The position numbers and the translations under genes were made by a program. DNA of 64,000 nucleotides, from positions 310,001 through 374,000 of the forward strand of contig JAXQJY010000023.1 in the NCBI GenBank assembly GCA_037042185.1, written 5' to 3'. This document shows, piece by piece, positions 32,405 to 42,453 of the stretch. This stretch comes from Sordariomycetes sp. S80-01Y (Eukaryota; Ascomycota; Sordariomycetes). Under the pieces are notes generated by a model. It saw only the letters and a program-made list of their open reading frames with translations. It did no database searches and was not told where the DNA came from. Every line of letters starts with the position of its first letter. The stretch's first letter is position 1.

Positions 32405-33079
32405 AGTGCTCGCCGGAGTGGTTTCATAAATATGAGATAGAGGGTGCAGATGTCCAATTGGCGACGTGCGACGAGTCCTAGACCGCGATCCATTTTTTGA
32501 ATCTGGGACTGTGCTTACTTGCTTACGTACGTGACCCTTGACAAGAGCTGAGGCGTACACCGCCATTGTTTACTCTCTCTAGTCGGAGATGATGATGGGC
32601 TGTATGGTCGAGAGATCAAGTCTCAGAATATTCACGATTCCCTTGCTTGTGTGCCTCGCGACAGGGGGTTGTCGGGTTTGCTGATACGCTTGTTATCTTC
32701 GTGGACGGTCAGAAAGCTAGACTGGTTCAGGCTCACAACTATACAAGCCAGCAATCAAACAATTCAGCAAGTACTCTGAGAATATAGTGCATTATGCAAC
32801 ATTGAATGATTCGAATTTACCATTCACTTCTTGATAAGGGCATATTCGACCAGGTAGATGATATAAATGGCCGATCTTTCGGCAAACACAGTGCCAAAAT
32901 ACAGTGTCGAGGGATATACTCACTTTGCACTGTGCGCTCGCGAAATCGCGAGGAGAATTTCCAACGAGATTTCGCGACGATCAAGGCCAACGCAACCACC
33001 GCGCAACACAACTATAGTGTCGGTGCAGCGGCAATTCCCCCAATTCGACACTACTGGCCCCTCAAAGCCTCCTTCCAAC
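32405..33079. promoter_or_regulatory. Promoter region of the uL24m gene, 675 bp
   Basis: Right flank of the transposon and upstream DNA of the mitochondrial ribosomal protein gene. Contains the inverted repeat listed separately. The reading frame of the gene is open back to an ATG at 32867, which I consider non-initiating. Confidence 0.5.
32938..32977. promoter_or_regulatory. 10-bp inverted repeat upstream of the uL24m gene
   Basis: TCGCGAAATC at 32938-32947 and its exact reverse complement GATTTCGCGA at 32968-32977, with a 20-nt spacer. It lies about 105 nt before the chosen start codon. It could be a paired protein-binding site (the TTTCGCG core resembles E2F/MBF-type sites) or an RNA hairpin in the leader. 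Confidence 0.45.
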
Positions 33080-34263
33080 ATGGAGAAAGTCGCCAAAAGG
33101 GCGGCTCAGGCCCAGAAGCAGGCCTTCAGGCGAGCCCAACTCCAAGCCCATCGCGAAGGCGCCGAACACCGAGCTCGCAACCGGGGCATGCTGAAGCAGG
33201 CCACAGCCGAGATCAAGCAGAACGTCAGAGATGCCAAGGCAATGCGGAGGGAAGCATGGCAGCTAGGTCCGCTTGCGCCTAAGCGTGACCTGGGGTTCAA
33301 CCATTTCGGTGCTTTCCAGGAGCACCCGAGGTTGGATCCTTCGCTCGAGGGCAGACAAAGATTCGATCCTGAGATTCTGAAGAAGAGGTGCGCCTGGGCC
33401 GGGACGCCGAACCAGCTTAATATTGTTCCTGGGGACAGGGTTGTCATCGTGAACGGGCACGACAAGGGCAAGATTGATAGGATCAAGTCTATCAACCGTA
33501 ACGACATGACCATCAAGTTGGAAGAGCACCACAAGGTATGTTTTTTTTTGCGCGTCGGAGGAACTGGGCTAATGTCAGTTAGGGTGTGATGAACCAAGCA
33601 CTCACACAGACCGACCAAGTTGTCGAGATGCCACTGCCAATCAACGACGTCCGCCTTGTCTATCCCATCACCGATCCCAACACTGGCATTACTAAAGATA
33701 CGATGATCAAACAACTCGTCGGAAAAGCCCCGGACATGCAATCTGACAATATGACTCTCGACCGCTGGGAATATGGCCAGAAGTGGGATCGTCTCGCGCC
33801 TGGCCTCAACGTCGTTATCCCCTGGCCCGAAGTCAAGGCTCCCAAGTTCGAGACCCACGATCGTGACACCCCTCGCGACCAGGTCGAAGACCGCACTTTC
33901 TACTATAACCTCATTTCGGCACCGATGCCACCACCGGTGCTCGACGAGCTGCGCAACAAGTTCTCTCGATTCCGTACCCGTCACGAGGGCTGGTACGTGG
34001 CCAAGATGGAGCACAAAGAGATGCTCAAGAAGAGGAGGTCCGAGACGGTCAAGAGCATGATGATGCCTATGGACGAGCTGTACGAGGAGAACCAGAAGAC
34101 AAAGGCGACCAAGCCGGAACCGCAGCTTTCCGCTGATATGCTGGAGAAGTTGGGCCAGATCATTGCTAAGACTAAGTCAACGACGTTGCAGGACTCTGGG
34201 ATGGCCGAGGTAAAGGAGAAGGCTTTCACAAGGGAGAAGGTAGAGGCACCAGCACCGCAATAG
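33080..34263 (+). CDS. mrpl40: Mitochondrial ribosomal protein uL24m (MrpL40)
   Basis: Exons are 33080-33535 and 33583-34263 (47-nt intron), giving 378 aa. The start MEKVAKRAAQAQKQAFRR matches the usual basic head of fungal uL24m. A KOW/ribosomal L24 domain lies at about 110-160, containing IVPGDRVVIVNGHDKGKIDR. The long C-terminal extension (about 165-378) includes LPINDVRLVYPITDPNTG and ends in a helical Lys/Glu-rich tail, as in MrpL40 of ascomycetes. It is a component of the mitochondrial large subunit near the exit tunnel. An in-frame ATG at 32867 would add 71 residues, but the alignment start favours 33080. Confidence 0.88.
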
Positions 34264-34610
34264 GAGTGCCTTTAGACAGAGGATGGGAGCTGGGCTGGAG
34301 CCATGTAAGACTACATGTTGTGCAATTATGTACATTAACGAATTGAACATTGAATAGAAACGGGGTTGTTCCTGGCGAAAGGGCATAATTATTACTATTT
34401 GACCGTCCGGTGTTGGTGCAGCGTCCCTTGATATTTCTTCTACAGGTATGCAGGGTCCTCTCGTGGCAGCTCAACTTAGCACGAAATTGGACCCCTCCCC
34501 CGCATCGAGAATATCGCGGCGACCTAACCTGACCTTTCCCCCCCAACTCTTCAAGCTCCCAAGCTCCCTCTGACATCAATTGGAACCCTCCTCTACTCCC
34601 TGCGTATATC
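34264..34610. other. Intergenic, 347 bp, upstream of ureG
   Basis: Tandem spacer with the mrpl40 terminator and ureG promoter. A C/T-rich stretch at 34490-34570 precedes the start. Confidence 0.5.
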
Positions 34611-35493
34611 ATGTCGCACACACATTCTCACGAGGGCCACGGCCATAGCCACGACGGTGGGTTCAACGCCCAAGAACACGGGCACTCGCACGAGATCCTC
34701 GATGGCCCAGGAAGCTACATCGGCCGCGAGATGCCCATCGTCGAAGGGCGAGACTGGTCCGAACGAGCCTTCACAATCGGCATTGGAGGGTAATAGCACG
34801 CCCGGAGTGCGTTTCTCACCCTAGGTTCATGAAGCTGACCGCTACCTACCCAGACCCGTCGGCTCCGGCAAGACAGCCCTCATGTTAGCCCTCTGCCTCG
34901 CCCTTCGCGAACGCTACTCCCTCGCCGCTGTCACAAACGACATCTTCACCCGCGAGGACGCCGAGTTCTTGACCCGCAACGCCGCCCTCCCTCCCAACCG
35001 CATCAAGGCCATAGAGACGGGCGGGTGCCCACACGCCGCCGTTCGCGAGGACATCTCCGCCAACCTCGCCGCCCTCGAGGACCAGCACAAGGAGTTCGGC
35101 ACCGACCTGCTGCTCATCGAGTCCGGCGGTGACAATCTGGCGGCCAACTACTCCCGCGAGCTTGCGGACTTTATCATCTACGTCATTGACGTGTCGGGCG
35201 GCGACAAGGTGCCGAGGAAGGGAGGACCGGGGATCACGCAGAGTGATCTGTTGGTGGTGAACAAGACGGATCTTGCGGAGGCGGTTGGCGCGGACTTGGA
35301 GGTGATGGAGCGGGATGCGAGGAAGATGAGGGAGGGAGGACCGACTGTGTTTGCGCAGGTCAAGAAGGACGTGGGTGTTGATCACATTGTCAACTTAATC
35401 ATCTCTGCGTGGAAGGCTAGCGGTGCCGAGGGAGAGAGGAAGTCTCAGGGTGGCCCGCGACCGACCCCTGACCTGGAGGGTCTCAAGAAGTAG
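34611..35493 (+). CDS. ureG: Urease accessory GTPase UreG
   Basis: Exons are 34611-34789 and 34854-35493 (64-nt intron), giving 272 aa. The His-rich head ([15 protein letters not shown]) is typical of eukaryotic UreG and can bind nickel. The P-loop GPVGSGKT (about 60-67) is split by the intron. Also present are [15 protein letters not shown] with the metal-binding Cys-Pro-His motif, ESGGDNL, and [13 protein letters not shown], the guanine-specificity motif. UreG is the GTPase that drives nickel insertion into urease with UreD and UreF, allowing growth on urea. Urease and its partners are not in this window. Length and motifs are normal. Confidence 0.95.
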
Positions 35494-35824
35494 AATATAG
35501 CCCTGAAATCCATACAGATATCGTAATGAAATCGACATTCAATAAAGATGCTGGGGCATGAGTGCATGTGTTCGTTATTGCAGGGCATCTGATAAGTCAG
35601 CATGTGTGATATAATGTAGAAATCGCGATGGGTGCACCAAAGGATGATCGATGGCAGAGAGCGACGTCACAGGGGTGCTTCTTTGGAAAGGGGTATGATT
35701 CTTGAAAAAGGGGGAGATCGTAAGTCATGTCTATTCCTTGCTTTTTTAGCCCAAAATCCAGTCCACAGCTCTCAAATATGTGCTCGACAATAAACTTCAA
35801 TCATCCATCGGAATTATCGTGAGA
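35494..35824. other. Intergenic, 331 bp, convergent 3' ends
   Basis: ureG and tsr1 converge here. An AATAAA-like signal (CAATAAAG near 35540) fits the ureG 3' end. Nothing else is visible. Confidence 0.55.
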
Positions 35825-38319
35825 TCATTCAACCATAGCAACGTCGTTGCCAGTCTGCTCAGGCTCCTCCAACAACGGTTTTTGAAGCAGCGTGGCGGTC
35901 CTCGGGAACACCCTCTTATACAGACTAACACCGACTGCATCCTGCGGGTTTATGCGTCCGTCAAACGTAGCCTTGAAGTATCCGTGCGTGCCCAGCGCTT
36001 CCTTGAAATACCCGCTGCGGCCTCGCCTTGTCCAGAGCGGCAGAGCCTTGAACCACTCCACATCTTCGCGGTTGAAGAACATGTACCGGATCGTAACGAT
36101 CTTCTTGTGAATATGGTAAGGATGACCTGTGAGAATAATGCGCTTGGCGATGACGCGGTTTGTAGATGGTGGCAGAGCGGTTCCCGTGCCGATGAGAGAG
36201 AGACTGACGCTAGGACCGTCTTCGCTAGCGAGGGCTTCAGGGGACGTCCTCTTGAAAAATAGAACAGGGACGGCGCCCCATGTCACGGGGCCCATGAAGG
36301 TTGCGATGGCGGATTGTCCGGGATGGACGAAGCGGCAGTGCTTGTGCACGTCGTTTGGCGTGGATCCCGGCTGCGAGAAGACGGGGTTGATGACCAAGCG
36401 GCGCGGTCCGCACTGGACGATCAGCTCTTCCTTCGATTTGATGGAGCTGGTGTGATCGCCACTGAGGTTGAAGAGGTAGTTGACAGCCGTCTTCTTATGC
36501 TCATGTCTCAGAAGCGAGAACATCGTGACCGGGGCGTTGGAGTTGTACACCTTGGACAACTCGGACGGAACGCCCTTCAAGTAGACGGCCACGCGCGTTC
36601 CAGGCTCGACACCGCCGACAAGGGCTTCGCGCATGAACTTCGACCTTGACGCGTTGTAGTCGGGTACTTGAAGCAGACGCCTCCACTCCTCTGGCTCGTG
36701 CGCTCGATCTTCGTCCTCTTGCCATGCGCTGGTGCGCAAGCTCTTCAGTCCACGGTAGCGCGCCAGTCGTTCCCTTGCGAGAACGTTGGGGTGAAGCTCA
36801 ATCTCGTCTGGGAACTCCTTGTCCTCCTCGACCTCATCACGCTTTCGCGCCCGGTATTGGGCTAGTTGCTCAGCATCCTCCTCCTCGTCGGGTTCTTCCA
36901 TCATGGCTTCTGACTGAGGGTACTCTGAGGGGGCACCTTCGGTGGGTGCAGGACCAGCCATGCCTTCCATTCCGTCTTCTGGTGCGGCCGCCTCCTCGTC
37001 TTCGTCGTCATCCATGTCCATGTCCTCGAGATCGGAGCCAGAGTCGGACACGTCTTCCAGGTACCATGCTGATTGATATTTCGAAGTGCCCTTGGGGAGC
37101 TTCCTGGTTGTGTTCTTCTCAGCCTCGGCTTCTTCGTCCGAGAAGTAGTGGTGATCATCGAGGAGAACGCCCTTCTTGGAAGTGGTTGCGGTAGACATGG
37201 CGTCGTCTTCTTCGACGTTCATGTCGATATCCTCAGGAGCAAGTTCATCCAGATCATCGCGGTCCGCCGAAGGCTCGTCGAGCACCTTCTCCTCCCCTCC
37301 ATCGATCTTGGTCTCCTCGCCTTTCTTCTTGATATGTTTTGGCAAAGGAGCAGACATTATCTTCTCGATCTGATATGTTCCCCAATCGCCTAGTTGAACC
37401 AGACGGTCGGCCTTGAGATTGCGACCCCTGACGAAGCCGGTGACAACGGTGGAGTCGCCGTCAGTTTGCGCAAAGTCGATAGAATCAGCCAGCATCCAGC
37501 TCCGATCATCTCTCCACCTGATCCCCTTCGGCGTTGTGCTGCATAGAGAGCGCATGAGGTTAGAGCACTCTTGTCTGTTCTCGAGGTTGTAGAGCTTCTC
37601 CTGATCAGGATGGAAGTGAGTGATGAAGGATTTGAGCGACCCGAGGATGCCCTGCTTCTCCTTTGCTTGTTTCACGTTCTCGAATCCCTGAACCGCCGTG
37701 AACATGGTCGACATTCCCTGGCTCTCAACACTGCGCAGAATCAACTCGCCCAGCTCATCCACCTCAACAGTCGCAGACAGCACAACGACAACAAAGTCGG
37801 CCGTCCTGGCAGCATCCAAGCACGCCGCCAGATCCCTCTGCAGCGGGATGTACTGGATCTTCTGTTTGAATCGATCGACTGTGACCCGGTTCGTCTTATC
37901 GTCGGCGCCAGGGGTAATGTCGACGCTCTCATTGAAGACCTGAATCGCAGCCTGAGCATCGACGTCGGCGCATAGAGGCAGAACAGCGACATTTCTTGGG
38001 GCGCCATCTTTGCCGGAAAACACCGAGGTCTCCTTCAAATGTTCCTTGTGCTTCGTGATGCGGGCCTGCTTGGCCTGGTTTCGGCGGTCGAACTTGGACA
38101 TGACTTGTTGGTGGGGTGTCTTGCGGGAGCCCTTTTCATTCGGAACTTTGCCTATTCATTTTGTTAGCTTCTGCTATCGCTTAGAGTGGTGAGAAGCTGC
38201 AACTGCAACGTACCCTTTGCCCGATCCCGCAATTCGTGCTTTGACGCTGCCTTGGACTTGAAAGCCTTGTTGGTGACTTTGGTTGTCGGCCTGTGATGGT
38301 GGCTCACGAGGGCGGGCAT
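35825..38319 (-). CDS. tsr1: Tsr1, 40S ribosome assembly factor
   Basis: Exons on the minus strand are 38214-38319 and 35825-38151 (62-nt intron), giving 810 aa. It starts MPALVSHHHRPTTKVTNKAFKSK, the conserved Tsr1 head, and the splice junction joins DRAKG to KVPNEKGSRK. The AARP2CN-type domain covers about 230-310 and a long Asp/Glu-rich segment about 330-460. The C-terminal RIBIOP_C/DUF663 region (about 480-790) holds FMGPVTWGAVPVLFFKR and GHPYHIHKKIVTIRYMFFNREDVEWFK. Tsr1 resembles Bms1 without a working GTPase site and sits on late cytoplasmic pre-40S particles, blocking early translation factors. It is divergent from utp7. Confidence 0.95.
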
Positions 38320-38668
38320 CTTGCCTTCGCCGCCAGCTTTAAAGCGGAAGGGCAGGGATGAAGAAGCCAGGATGAATGAGTCAACGGGTTAATCCTGTAA
38401 TTATAATAATGAGTGAGTTCGAATCACTATGATGCTGTCAAGATCCAAGTAAATCGGCGGCGAGGGGCGTTGATGGTGGGGTTGTGCCTCTTTATCGCTG
38501 GAATTTTTTGTGCGGGACCCTGGACAATTCCTTGTCGATAAGCTTTGGCGCGGCCGATAAGACGCTTGGCGCTGGAAATTTTTGGATTTGGATGTCGGCA
38601 TCGGTTTTCGCAGGCATAGACCTTCACGACCAGCGAGTTCTTCCGACAACCACACCCCAGCCCACATT
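38320..38668. promoter_or_regulatory. Divergent promoter of tsr1 and utp7 with RRPE-like boxes
   Basis: The 349-bp segment serves two 40S biogenesis genes. It holds TGGAATTTTTTG at 38499-38510 and TGGAAATTTTTGG at 38573-38585. Both resemble the rRNA-processing element (A/T palindromic AAAATTTT core) known upstream of yeast ribosome biogenesis genes. Whether the element works here is inference. Confidence 0.5.
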
Positions 38669-40336
38669 ATGGAGGTCGACACGATCGACGAGCCGATCAC
38701 AAAGGTCCAGCGCAATGGCGCCGTCGGCCCTGTCGCCGTCGACACTTCCCGTACACAGCTCGTGCCCCGGCAGGAGCGCGAAAAGATCCGTCGATTGAAA
38801 GAAGCCAACAAGGCATACGGTCGCGGCAAGAAGATCAACACAAAGCAGATTAAAGACAAGAAACTACGGCGAAACCTCAAGAGCCTCGAGAACAAGTACG
38901 ATAGTGCAGCCTTGAAGGCGAAGGATGCCGAGATCCTGCTTGAGAACACTGGGGGCTTCCTTGAGCCGGAGCATGAACTCGAGCGGACGTACAAGGTTCG
39001 ACAAGATGAGATCACCAAGGACGTTGCGGTCGAGACGGCGCAGAAGCGCTTCGAATTAAAGCTCGATGCGTTAGGCCCATATGCCTTCGATTACACCAGG
39101 AATGGCAGGGAGCTGCTCCTCGGCGGGCGGAAAGGTCACATTGCGACAATGGATTGGCGCGAAGGGAAGCTGGGCTGCGAGATTCAGCTTGGGGAGACGG
39201 TTCGCGATGTGAAGTGGCTTCACAACAACCAGTATTTTGCCGTCGCGCAGAAGAAGAACGTCTTCATCTACGACCGCCAAGGTGTCGAGATACACAGCCT
39301 GAGGAAGCACCAGGAAGTTACCCACATGGAGTTTCTGCCATATCATTTCCTCCTGGCAACACTGGGAACAACCGGAATGCTCAAGTACCAAGACGTCTCG
39401 ACCGGAAACCTCGTCGCGGAACTCCCTACGAGGCAAGGACAGCCCGTTTCGCTTGGCCAGAACCCTTGGAATGCCATCCTCCACGTTGGACACCAAAATG
39501 GAACAGTGACTCTGTGGTCGCCGAACTCCTCAACACCCCTTGTCAAGCTATTAGCACACAAGGGTCCCGTACGGGACATCGCGATGGATCGGGAGGGACG
39601 ATACATGGTTTCCACAGGCCAAGATCAAAGGATGGCTATCTGGGACATACGCATGTTCAAAGAAGTCAACAACTACTTTACGCGCCAACCCGCACAGTCG
39701 GTCGACATTTCCGACTCTGGTCTCACGGCAGTGGGCTGGGGCACCTCAACAACAATATGGAAGGGTCTGTTCGACAAGAACAAGCCCGTCCAGGAGAAGG
39801 TCCAAAGTCCATATATGGCGTGGGGTGGCGAGGGTAAGCGCATAGAGCGCGTGAGGTGGTGTCCTTTCGAGGATGTGCTCGGTCTGGGCACCGACGAAGG
39901 GTTCTCGTCCATCATCGTTCCCGGCGCCGGAGAAGCCAACTACGACGCCCTGGAAGTCAACCCCTACGAAACCGCCAAGCAGCGTCAAGAAACCGAGGTT
40001 AAGGGTCTTCTGAACAAGCTGCAGCCAGAGATGATTGCCCTGGACCCCAACTTCATCGGCAACCTGGACTTGCGGTCGGAGAAGCAGCGGAAGGCAGAGC
40101 GGGATCTCGACGCCGCGGCGCCGGACATTGCTGAGGATATCAGGAATCGTGCAAAGGGGAGGAATGGCGCGCTGAAGAAGTATCTCAGGAAGCAGAGGAA
40201 GAAGAACATCATCGACGAGAAGAGGTTGAGGGTGGATGAAATCTGGAAGGAGCAGCAGGAGAAGAACAAGGAGAAGAGGGAACGGCAGGAGGAAGACCTC
40301 GGCCCGGCGTTGTCGAGGTTTGCCAAGAGAGAATAG
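38669..40336 (+). CDS. utp7: Utp7/WDR46, small-subunit processome WD40 protein
   Basis: Single exon of 555 aa from ATG at 38669. The N-terminal basic region carries RLKEANKAYGRGKKINTKQ, a Utp7 signature. A WD40 propeller follows (about 120-400), with repeats such as LGPYAFDYTRNGRELLLGGRKGHIATMDW-like sequence and MVSTGQDQRMAIWDIRMF. The tail includes YDALEVNPYETAKQRQE-like sequence, the conserved BING4 C-terminal segment, then a Lys/Arg-rich helix. Utp7 acts in the U3 snoRNP/90S pre-ribosome for 18S rRNA processing. The open frame extends upstream to a TTG, but the first ATG fits the family start. Confidence 0.95.
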   Translation: MEVDTIDEPITKVQRNGAVGPVAVDTSRTQLVPRQEREKIRRLKEANKAYGRGKKINTKQIKDKKLRRNLKSLENKYDSAALKAKDAEILLENTGGFLEPEHELERTYKVRQDEITKDVAVETAQKRFELKLDALGPYAFDYTRNGRELLLGGRKGHIATMDWREGKLGCEIQLGETVRDVKWLHNNQYFAVAQKKNVFIYDRQGVEIHSLRKHQEVTHMEFLPYHFLLATLGTTGMLKYQDVSTGNLVAELPTRQGQPVSLGQNPWNAILHVGHQNGTVTLWSPNSSTPLVKLLAHKGPVRDIAMDREGRYMVSTGQDQRMAIWDIRMFKEVNNYFTRQPAQSVDISDSGLTAVGWGTSTTIWKGLFDKNKPVQEKVQSPYMAWGGEGKRIERVRWCPFEDVLGLGTDEGFSSIIVPGAGEANYDALEVNPYETAKQRQETEVKGLLNKLQPEMIALDPNFIGNLDLRSEKQRKAERDLDAAAPDIAEDIRNRAKGRNGALKKYLRKQRKKNIIDEKRLRVDEIWKEQQEKNKEKRERQEEDLGPALSRFAKRE

Positions 40337-40524
40337 CACATTCCTCGCTCCTCGAATTGATTTTCAAAGATGCTTATTCCTCTAAGAGAGTATCGCAAGT
40401 CTATCTGTTTCGTTTTGGGCGCCATGTCCATATTCCTGTGAAAGCCGTGCCATTAATGAACAAACTCCATGCGGGTGACCGCCGAGAAACCATACCACTT
40501 CACTACAGCGTCGAGAACCGTTCC

Positions 40525-41252
40525 TTACAGCAGCTTCAGATGACCCGTAATCTTGTCCACTTCGCTCTTGGGAGCCGGTCCAACACCAAGCACCGTCAAG
40601 CTCCCGCTCTCGATCTGCGTCCGCCCCGCATCGTGGATCACCTCAGCCGTGACACCCGCGTTCCTCGCCTTGCGCCGCAGTTCCAATACCTCGTCTTCGC
40701 TCTTGATCTGCAGCGCGATCTTGGCCTGGCCGTACTTTTCCCAGCGGCGGAGGATCTGGGCTTCCGGGGATGCCGGGGCGAAGCGGGAGAGGGCCTTGTA
40801 GCAGGCCAGGGTTGCGTGGGAGCACTGGGCCGCAATTTTACCTGTCGGTCTCGTCAGCTTATTGTACACGCTGAGTGGTATGGATAGGCGGAGAAGAACG
40901 TACCCTTAGTCATTCCCAAATCTGTCCTCACGACCAGCACGAGCTTGCACTCCTCATTCGGTCCACCCGCACTGGCCTTGGGCAGCGCGCTCGCCCTCAG
41001 GCCCTGCTTCTCATCCGCCTGCCTCCCGTTGCTCCAGGCGGGAGCGTGGTCCATCGGCTCGTCCTCATCAATGTCGCTTTCGGCGGTCTCGCTGGGGGCG
41101 CGCAGATTCTCCTTGCGGGCCTCCCAGAGCTCCGGGGGGAAGATGTAGCCGTTGATGGTCCAGACGCCCATGACGAAGCCGCCGAGGAAGGTTGCGATTG
41201 CGGTGCCGATTATTAGGCCGGTGACCTGGCCTTCATCGTAGGGGCGGCTCAT
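40525..41252 (-). CDS. pth2: Peptidyl-tRNA hydrolase 2 (Pth2/PTRH2)
   Basis: Exons on the minus strand are 40904-41252 and 40525-40841 (62-nt intron), giving 221 aa. An N-terminal membrane helix (about 10-31, VTGLIIGTAIATFLGGFVMGV) may anchor it to the mitochondrial outer membrane, as for PTRH2. The catalytic Pth2 domain (about 100-221) begins KLVLVVRTDLGMTKGKIAAQ and contains CSHATLACYK. Also present are HDAGRTQIESGSLTVLGVGP and the C-terminal KITGHLKLL, all family hallmarks. The enzyme frees tRNA from peptidyl-tRNA that has dropped off ribosomes. The intron falls inside the conserved MTKGK motif, confirming the splice. It converges with utp7. Confidence 0.95.
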
Positions 41253-41519
41253 GGCGAGGGAGAAAGCTGCGCTTGTGATGCGGTAAAGGAAAAGAATGAA
41301 GGAGGGCGGACTTGATAGGGAAAAGGTTGTTTTGGTAGGAGTCGAAGGCGGCAGAGCTAGGCGGACTTTGTGACGTTTGGTGTTGCAGGGATTTAAAGGG
41401 TGCAGGCCGCGACCCACTCTCTATCAACCGTGACGGTGACGATAGCTCCGACCCCAACTCCTTCAAAATCCCCCCTTTTTACACTCACTTATACATATAT
41501 ACCTAGCAAACAAAGAAAA

Positions 41520-42358
41520 ATGTCGACGAGTCCCCAGACGCTGATAGTCGGCATATCAGGCTGCTCTTCGAGCGGCAAAACAACGCTCGCCCGATTGCTC
41601 CGGGATATATTCCCGAACACTTGCATCCTCCATCAGGATGACTTCTACAAAGAGGAAAAGGAGTGAGTGTTCCAAAGCCGGCAGGGGGCAGTAGCTGACA
41701 ATTGTTAGTCTCCCAACGAAAAACGGTCTGTTAGACTGGGATTGCGCTGGTGCAATTGACGTTGAAGGCATGGCGGAGAGTTTGAAGTACATCCGTGACC
41801 ATGCCGCGTTTCCTGTCCATTACCCCCTTTACCCCTTCCTCATCTCCGAGCTAACAGCTTCAGCCGACACTTGAGTCAAAAGAAGACCAAAACTCAGTTG
41901 GAGAGTGCCCCATCTCATCTGACCTTATCAACTCCCTCAAAACCCGCGTGTCCTCCGCACTTCCCCAAACGCCCCTCAAGATCTTCCTCCTGGACGGCTT
42001 CCTCCTCTACCCACCCTCCATGGCACCCATACATCCATACATAAACACGAAGATCTTCCTGCGTACATCCTACGCCAAAGCCAAGGCGCGACGGGAAGCC
42101 AGAACAGGGTACGTCACCATAGAGGGCTTCTGGGAAGACCCTCCAGGCTACGTGGACAAGATTGTCTGGCCTAATTATGTGGAGGAGCACGCGTACATGT
42201 TTGAGGACGGAGATGTTGAGGGCAAATTCAGACATGATGTCCTGCAAAGAGAAGGAATCAGGGTTGAGGATGACGGGGCTGTTGGTGAAGGGGATATGGG
42301 GAGGACACTCGAGTGGAGCGTTGGCATCTTGTTGGACGAGATCAAGCAAAGGGTGTAA
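41520..42358 (+). CDS. nrk1: Nicotinamide riboside kinase (Nrk1)
   Basis: Exons are 41520-41662, 41709-41814 and 41864-42358, giving 247 aa. The P-loop GISGCSSSGKTT (about 11-22) is followed by LHQDDFYK and then GLLDWDCAGAID, which binds the nucleoside in Nrk enzymes. FLLDGFLLY is the family's central strand and RTGYVTIEGFWEDPPGYVDKIVWPNY-like sequence forms the lid region. The enzyme phosphorylates nicotinamide riboside to NMN in NAD salvage. The second intron begins GTCCAT, an unusual donor, but it is required to join AAFP to PTLESKEDQN. It is divergent from pth2 by about 270 bp. Confidence 0.92.
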
Positions 42359-42453
42359 CAATTGACCTAAACTGGCCTCATTCTTCGTAAGGCTCGTATT
42401 GCTAGCCCGACCTTGTGTTCAAACGCCTCGCAACATTTCCTCCCCGCAAACTC

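Noticed and set aside
32867-33079. N-terminal extension of uL24m from an upstream in-frame ATG
   Set aside because: The extension is not like a mitochondrial targeting sequence and the family start matches MEKVAKRA at 33080. It contains the inverted repeat, which suits leader or promoter DNA better.
38405-38425. GAGTTCGAATCAC resembling a tRNA B box
   Set aside because: No tRNA stems or A box around it; it lies in the tsr1-utp7 promoter.
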